From an uncultured Pseudomonadota bacterium (lineage in GTDB: Bacteria > Pseudomonadota > Gammaproteobacteria > CAJXQU01): 64,000 bases of DNA. Below, piece after piece: positions 58,295 to 64,000 of this stretch. The translations under genes were made by a program, and so were the position numbers. Numbering within the stretch: position 1 is the first letter of the stretch; each line of letters opens with the position of its first letter. Location of the stretch: the NCBI GenBank assembly GCA_913058255.1, contig CAJXQU010000010.1, forward strand, positions 1 through 64,000, read 5' to 3'. The notes beneath the pieces are model-generated. The model was given only the letters and a program-made list of their open reading frames with translations, made no database searches and was not told the origin of the DNA.

Positions 58295-59970
58295 TTACAG
58301 TTGGTCAGTTTATTCGCCTGGTAGGTATTCAGAAAGTCCTTATTCGCCACGGACTTGATGAGATAGTCCTTACGACGCATCTATTTCGTCCTATAAGATT
58401 CTTAATGTATCTAATGCCGTGGAACTGGCGTCGTCGTGACTATGCGCCGAAAGAAGAGCGGATTCTGCACGCGTTGGAAGATTTGGGCCCGATTTTTGTC
58501 AAGTTTGGACAATTGCTTTCAACTCGACGCGATCTGTTGCCGGAAGAACTGGCTGATCAGTTAGCTAAATTACAAGACAGCGTACCGCCATTTCCAGTTG
58601 CGGAAGCAAAACGTATTATTGAGGAAGCCTACGATCGACCTGTTGAAGAGGTTTTTCTTGAGTTTGATGAAAAACCACTAGCTTCTGCCTCGATTGCGCA
58701 GGTGCATGCAGCGAAATTGGCCGATGGGAGTGAGGTAGTGGTCAAGGTGGTTCGGCCTGATATCGAAACAACGATCAGGCGCGATATGGGTTTGGTGATG
58801 ATTATTGCTGAGTTGGCTGAGAAGTTTTCCGAACACGGTAAAAAAATGCGCCCAATTGGTGTAGTTGAAGAGTATCGCAAGGTCTTGTTAGATGAGTTGG
58901 ATCTGATGCGTGAAGCGGCTAATGCTTCTCAGCTTAAGCGCAATTTTGAAGACTCAAACAGGCTCTATGTGCCTCAAATCGAATGGGATCTGGCGCGTAA
59001 GAATGTATTGGTTATCGAACGAATTCACGGTATTAGAATTGACGAAACAGATGCTTTGGAAGAGGCTGGAGTCAGCCGCAAGGAAATTGCTGAAGTTGGT
59101 ATCGATGTCTTTTTTACACAAGTGTTTCGTGATCGGTTTTTTCATGCCGATATGCATCCAGGAAATCTATTTGTGATCCCTGCTACAGATAGCGAACCGG
59201 TAAAGCTAGCTTTGATCGATTTTGGAATTATGGGTAGTTTGAGTGAGGAAGATCAACATTATCTCGCTAATAATTTCATGGCCTTTTTGAGTCGTGATTA
59301 CAAACGAGTTGCCGAGCTTCATATCGAGTCAGGCTGGGTTCCCGCGGGGACACGCGTTGATGATTTTGAATTTGCGATCCGTAGTGTTTGTGAGCCAATT
59401 TTTGAAAAACCAATGCGTGAGATATCGTTTGGGCATTTATTATTGCGCTTATTTCAAACTGCACAGCGTTTTGAGATGAAGGTCTTACCACAGCTTTTGT
59501 TACTGCAAAAAACATTGGTTAATATAGAAGGTGTTGGTCGACAACTTTATCCAGATTTAGATATCTGGGAAACCGCTAGACCAACGATGAAGCGTTGGAT
59601 GAGTGAGCAAACGGGCATTCGTCATTTGTTTCAAGCGACGAAAGAAAATCTGCCTAGCTGGATAGAGAAGCTCCCTGAAATCCCCGGTGCTGCGATCGAT
59701 GTATTAGAAAAAATGCGCCGAGGTGATCTACAGGTACGTTCTGATCAAGAAGCGTATGAAAGTCTCAAGCGTGAGATAAGGCTTTCTTCTGAACGAAATA
59801 TGCTGTCAGTCGTTGCTGCGGCTTTAATTATTGCTGCAGCTTTACAGTTTGGTGTTACTGATGGAGCATTAGGCAAAGAAATGTTTTTATTTTGGAAAAT
59901 CCCACTTTCAGTTTGGATACTTTCTATCGGTGGAGCCGTATTGTTCATTAAGGCTTGGAGTAAAAGGTGA
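58291..59970 (+). CDS. ubiB: Ubiquinone biosynthesis kinase-like protein
   Basis: LGPIFVKFGQLLSTRRDLLPEELADQLAKLQDSVPPF, ASIAQVHAA, HADMHPGNLFV. Confidence 0.97.
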   Translation: MITVGQFIRLVGIQKVLIRHGLDEIVLTTHLFRPIRFLMYLMPWNWRRRDYAPKEERILHALEDLGPIFVKFGQLLSTRRDLLPEELADQLAKLQDSVPPFPVAEAKRIIEEAYDRPVEEVFLEFDEKPLASASIAQVHAAKLADGSEVVVKVVRPDIETTIRRDMGLVMIIAELAEKFSEHGKKMRPIGVVEEYRKVLLDELDLMREAANASQLKRNFEDSNRLYVPQIEWDLARKNVLVIERIHGIRIDETDALEEAGVSRKEIAEVGIDVFFTQVFRDRFFHADMHPGNLFVIPATDSEPVKLALIDFGIMGSLSEEDQHYLANNFMAFLSRDYKRVAELHIESGWVPAGTRVDDFEFAIRSVCEPIFEKPMREISFGHLLLRLFQTAQRFEMKVLPQLLLLQKTLVNIEGVGRQLYPDLDIWETARPTMKRWMSEQTGIRHLFQATKENLPSWIEKLPEIPGAAIDVLEKMRRGDLQVRSDQEAYESLKREIRLSSERNMLSVVAAALIIAAALQFGVTDGALGKEMFLFWKIPLSVWILSIGGAVLFIKAWSKR

Positions 59971-60102
59971 TAATCTTCTCTCTCATTAATGAACAGGGTA
60001 AGACTAAGAAATTAGTCAAACTCATTCATTTTTGGTATAAAATGGGCCCGTCTTTTAGTAGGACGACTATAAATAAGATTTTTCTGGACGTAACGTAAAC
60101 TA

Positions 60103-60630
60103 GTGAAAAAAATAGATAAACCATCCAATGATGCCGGTCATGGTGAACCGGTTGAAGAGTATATCGAAATGGAATCGGCGACAGGGCGGTATCGTCGCGA
60201 AGCCATTCAGTCGGCTCAAAGCAGTGCAGAAGCAGAAGCATTAGCAAATAATCGACGCGATCTGCGGGTAGCCTCGGGGCTTTTTGTCGCACGCTACACT
60301 CCAGGCAAAGAGTCTAAAAGATTTACTCTGTTTGGAAGTACAAAAAAATGTGTCGTTATTGATGCCAGTATTAGAGGCTTAGGCATTGAAGCAAAAAAAG
60401 GTTTGAACAAAGGGGATAAGATCACGTTACTCATCTCTGATGGTGCAAAAGGTGAAGTGCCTGAATTTGAAATTATTGCTACGGTGATGTATACGGGGCC
60501 ACTTGATAAAAAACAAGCACGTTATGGTCTGCAATATGATCACAGTCCTTCGTCCGCCTATTCTATGCTCCTTAATAGTGAAACCTTGAAACGAAAGATG
60601 GAAAAGGCGCAGCAACAAGATGCCGATTAA
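60103..60630 (+). CDS. PilZ-like domain protein
   Basis: C-terminal region with VIDASIRGLGIEAKKGLNKGDKITLLI; GTG start. Confidence 0.55.
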   Translation: MKKIDKPSNDAGHGEPVEEYIEMESATGRYRREAIQSAQSSAEAEALANNRRDLRVASGLFVARYTPGKESKRFTLFGSTKKCVVIDASIRGLGIEAKKGLNKGDKITLLISDGAKGEVPEFEIIATVMYTGPLDKKQARYGLQYDHSPSSAYSMLLNSETLKRKMEKAQQQDAD

Positions 60631-60805
60631 TGTGATGTCGAAAGTGCTGGTAGCTTTGATATGCGCACATCACATTAAACAATTTTTTCTTTAATTTAAG
60701 TTTTACTATTTAACTTAGCTCCGTTATTCTCTTGACCATTAAAAATAGAATCCGACTTTACTGGACACGACTATTTTCAGTATATTAATACGCTGAAAAA
60801 TAGAA

Positions 60806-61819
60806 TTGAATGATCGTAAACTTTTAAATAGATTTAAACACTCATCCATGCCATTACAGAAAATTAAACAACTAGAAAACTTAGTTCAACAGCAGATTAT
60901 TGGTCAGAATAATTTGATCAACCGCCTTTTGATTGCGTTATTGGCCGATGGTCATTTGTTAGTCGAAGGTGCGCCTGGACTTGCAAAAACACGTGCGGTT
61001 AAAGTACTCGGCGATAGTATCGATGGTAGTTTCCATCGTGTGCAATTCACGCCTGATCTTTTGCCTGCCGATCTCACGGGTACTGAGATATACCGTCCGC
61101 AAGAAGGTCAATTTGAGTTTCAAAAAGGACCCTTGTTTCATAATCTAGTCTTGGCGGATGAGATCAATCGAGCACCTGCGAAAGTACAATCAGCCTTGTT
61201 AGAAGCGATGGCTGAACGTCAGATTACAGTAGGCAAAGAGACCTATAATTTGCCCCCATTATTTTTAGTTATGGCAACACAGAATCCGATAGAGCAGGAA
61301 GGAACCTACCCATTACCCGAAGCTCAGCTTGACAGATTCTTAATGCATGTAACCGTTGATTATCCTGCGGGCGAAGACGAGTTGGAAATTTTACGGTTGT
61401 CACGACGAGAAGCCAGTAACGAGTTGAACCCTGATCAAGAACAACCGCAGAAAGCTAAGATTAGTCAACAGGATATTTTTGATGCTCGAAAAGAAGCGCT
61501 TTCGATCCACATGTCTGAGAGGATCGAAGAATATTTATTACAGATTATTCTAGCAACGCGACAGCCTGAGAAATATGGTGATGACCTCGCGCGTTGGTTG
61601 CAATGGGGAGCCAGTCCTCGTGCGACGATTAGTCTTGATCGTTGTGCGCGTGCTCATGCATGGTTGGCTGAAAGAGATTATGTCGGGCCAGAAGATATTC
61701 AAGCCATTGCGGCAGATGTACTCAGGCATCGAATTATTTTGGACTATGAGGCGGAGGCCGAAGGCATTAATGCCGATAAAGTCATCAGTGAATTGATTGC
61801 TCGTATTGCAGTACCGTAG
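60806..61819 (+). CDS. MoxR-family AAA+ ATPase (second copy)
   Basis: VEGAPGLAKTRAVKVLG, ADEINRAPAKVQSALLEAMAERQITVG. Confidence 0.95.
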   Translation: MNDRKLLNRFKHSSMPLQKIKQLENLVQQQIIGQNNLINRLLIALLADGHLLVEGAPGLAKTRAVKVLGDSIDGSFHRVQFTPDLLPADLTGTEIYRPQEGQFEFQKGPLFHNLVLADEINRAPAKVQSALLEAMAERQITVGKETYNLPPLFLVMATQNPIEQEGTYPLPEAQLDRFLMHVTVDYPAGEDELEILRLSRREASNELNPDQEQPQKAKISQQDIFDARKEALSIHMSERIEEYLLQIILATRQPEKYGDDLARWLQWGASPRATISLDRCARAHAWLAERDYVGPEDIQAIAADVLRHRIILDYEAEAEGINADKVISELIARIAVP

Positions 61820-61831
61820 AGCGTTCTTGCC

Positions 61832-62746
61832 ATGACTTCTCCAGTACAAGTCACCGTTCCAGAACTGATCGCGCTAAATAGCAACACGGCGATTTTGAGA
61901 AAGCGTCCGCGTCGACCCAAAGCTACGCAAAGTGGGGATTACAGCTCCTCGTTGAAAGGCCGTGGAATGGAGTTTGATGAGTCTCGGCTCTACCAAGCGG
62001 GCGATGATATTCGGAATATGGATTGGCGTGTTACAGCGCGAACGGGCAAACCACATACAAAACTATTTCGTGAAGAAAGAGAGCGGCCAGTCTTTGTTTG
62101 GGTGGACTATCGAGCCCCTATGTTCTTTGCGAGTAGAGGTGTTTTCAAATCTGTCTTTGTTGCTAAGACTGCAGCGCTGATCGCATGGAATGCTATCCAA
62201 CAAGGGGATCGAATCGGTGGTCTGATTTTTTCTGAGCAAGAACATCACGAGTTAAAACCCGGCCAAGGTAAGCAGGGTGTTTTACATCTAATCCGCAGGC
62301 TCGTCAGTCACCCCGCTTGGCAGGGATATTCTGATCAAGTTACAGATATAGATCCTGACGATCCTACAACCATAAAAAAATCTCTGAAGCGACTTAACCG
62401 CCTTGTGCGTCCAGGTAGCCTTGTTTATATGCTGAGTGACTTTCGAGGAATAGAAGGCGCATATACAGAACTCTCACGACTATCTAAACATTGCGAAGTC
62501 GTCATGCTTCCAATCCATGATGTTCTTGAAGAACAACTTCCTGCTAATGGTATGTTCAGACTCAGCCAGAATGATCAAGAGTTGGTGATTAATACCCACA
62601 ATAAATCAAATGTTGATTTATACCGGCAGCAATTCAACGATCATAATGAGTTTCTTCAACAGATAGCGAATCGCTATCAAATGCACTTAATTAACTGTTT
62701 AACAACAGATGATCCGATTAAAAAGTTGAGTGCCTATGGCCACTGA
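61832..62746 (+). CDS. DUF58 domain-containing protein
   Basis: GRGMEFDESRLYQAGDDIRNMDWRVTARTGKPHTKLFREERERPVF. Confidence 0.93.
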   Translation: MTSPVQVTVPELIALNSNTAILRKRPRRPKATQSGDYSSSLKGRGMEFDESRLYQAGDDIRNMDWRVTARTGKPHTKLFREERERPVFVWVDYRAPMFFASRGVFKSVFVAKTAALIAWNAIQQGDRIGGLIFSEQEHHELKPGQGKQGVLHLIRRLVSHPAWQGYSDQVTDIDPDDPTTIKKSLKRLNRLVRPGSLVYMLSDFRGIEGAYTELSRLSKHCEVVMLPIHDVLEEQLPANGMFRLSQNDQELVINTHNKSNVDLYRQQFNDHNEFLQQIANRYQMHLINCLTTDDPIKKLSAYGH

Positions 62747-63212
62747 TCAGATGGAACTCGATTTACGTGATATTCATTTGCCTGAACCTATCTCATGGTG
62801 GCCGCCTGCACCGGGTTGGTGGATGGTTTTGGTGGGTATAGTTTTACTGATTACCCTAGTTGTATTTTTAAGAAAACGATGGTTAAAAAAGAAAAATTCA
62901 GCTAAGACTCTTGCACGAAATGAATTAAAAAATATTCAAGAAAAGTATCAGCAATTAGGTGACTCGCAAATCTTGATCAAAGATCTTTCGACCTTGTTGA
63001 GACGAACGTGCATCAGTGTTTTTCCACGATTAGAGGCAGCAGGATTAACTGGCGATGCATGGCTGAGCTTTTTGGATCAAGGCATACAAAGAAAGCAATT
63101 CTCAGAAGGGATTGGGGAGATATTGGTTAGTGGTCCTTATAAAAAAACGGTTGATCTCAATGCTGAAGAGTTGATTGTGCTCTGCAAAGACTGGATTGAG
63201 GCGTTACCATGA
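62730..63212 (+). CDS. DUF4381 domain-containing protein
   Basis: LRDIHLPEPISWWPPAPGWWMVL. Confidence 0.9.
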   Translation: MPMATDQMELDLRDIHLPEPISWWPPAPGWWMVLVGIVLLITLVVFLRKRWLKKKNSAKTLARNELKNIQEKYQQLGDSQILIKDLSTLLRRTCISVFPRLEAAGLTGDAWLSFLDQGIQRKQFSEGIGEILVSGPYKKTVDLNAEELIVLCKDWIEALP

Positions 63213-64000
63213 TTCATTTTGAGTGGCCTTGGCTCTTTGCCTTATTACCGTTGCCATGGGTATTGAGACTTCTGCTTTCATCGGTAGATCAAGCTAAAGA
63301 TGCTGCCCTACGCGTACCGTTTTTGGATGATTTTAAATCGTTAACGAGTAAGTCAGTTGTTGAGAAACCCCAAAAGCTCAAACTATGGTTAGCGGTTGTC
63401 GGGTGGGTTTTATTGATTGTTGCAGCAGCGCGACCGCAGTGGATTGGTGAACCTATTGATATTCCTGTCAGTGGTCGAGATCTGATGATGGCCGTTGATT
63501 TATCCATGAGTATGGAACAAGAAGACTTTCAATTCGAAGGGCGTTTGATTAACCGTTTGCAAGCAAGCAAATTTGTCGCGGGTGATTTTATAGAACGGCG
63601 TGTGGGGGATCGTATAGGACTCATTTTATTCGGGGAGAGAGCTTATCTACAAACCCCTCTAACGTTTGATCGTAAAACAGTCCGCACCTTATTAGATGAG
63701 TCATTTCTTGGTTTGGCTGGTGAAAATACAGCTATCGGTGATGCAATAGGCTTAGCGGTGAAACGCCTGCGAGAGAATAAAAAAACTGACGAATCTGTAG
63801 AGAATGTTTTGGTTTTATTAACGGATGGTGCAAATACCGCAGGTGAAATTAATCCATTACAAGCTGCTGACTTAGCGGCACACGAAGGATTGAAAGTTTA
63901 TACGATCGGTATTGGAGCTGATGAATTGTTGGTTCGGAGTATGTTTGGAACACAACGAATAAATCCCTCACGTGATCTAGATGAAAAAACATTGACTAAA
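63209..64000 (+). CDS. VWA-domain protein (BatA-like), truncated by window end
   Basis: Read manually: MIHFEWPWLFALLPLPWVLRLLL...MMAVDLSMSMEQEDF MIDAS; ATGA overlap with previous gene. Confidence 0.9.
   Translation, partial: MIHFEWPWLFALLPLPWVLRLLLSSVDQAKDAALRVPFLDDFKSLTSKSVVEKPQKLKLWLAVVGWVLLIVAAARPQWIGEPIDIPVSGRDLMMAVDLSMSMEQEDFQFEGRLINRLQASKFVAGDFIERRVGDRIGLILFGERAYLQTPLTFDRKTVRTLLDESFLGLAGENTAIGDAIGLAVKRLRENKKTDESVENVLVLLTDGANTAGEINPLQAADLAAHEGLKVYTIGIGADELLVRSMFGTQRINPSRDLDEKTLTK

Overview
Chromosomal window from a gammaproteobacterial methylotroph (Methylophaga-like, inferred from gene content only). It opens inside a PQQ methanol dehydrogenase gene carrying the lanthanide-type WDYDG motif (XoxF). 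Next is a complete type II-C CRISPR-Cas locus: a 16-repeat array (1281-2309), cas2, cas1, a 1118-aa Cas9, an unlisted 55-aa single-TM ORF, and a tracrRNA with promoter and terminator (about 7313-7400). The array appears to be transcribed toward the cas genes and ends in its own intrinsic terminator. Housekeeping genes follow (hslO, fumarase, an mxaD-like gene, a permease, prmB, aroC, glcEF, purEK). A compact NRPS-like cluster at 21959-27554 pairs a diaminobutyrate aminotransferase with a free-standing A-PCP-hydrolase whose specificity code reads as diaminobutyrate-like. Further on are cysDN, hsp20, mxaRSACKL, acnD-prpF, alkB, tex and a parDE-like TA pair. A ~6.4-kb integrated element (45614-52061) sits in the 3' end of ssrA, bounded by perfect 29-bp direct repeats. 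It encodes an integrase, an AlpA-like protein, a Dcm/EcoRII-like C5 methyltransferase with N-terminal HTH, a divergent candidate endonuclease and a P2 gpA-like HUH replication protein. The window ends with smpB, ratA/rnfH, bamE, fur, ubiEJB and a second MoxR-DUF58-DUF4381-VWA operon. All calls come from reading sequence and motifs; no database search was run.
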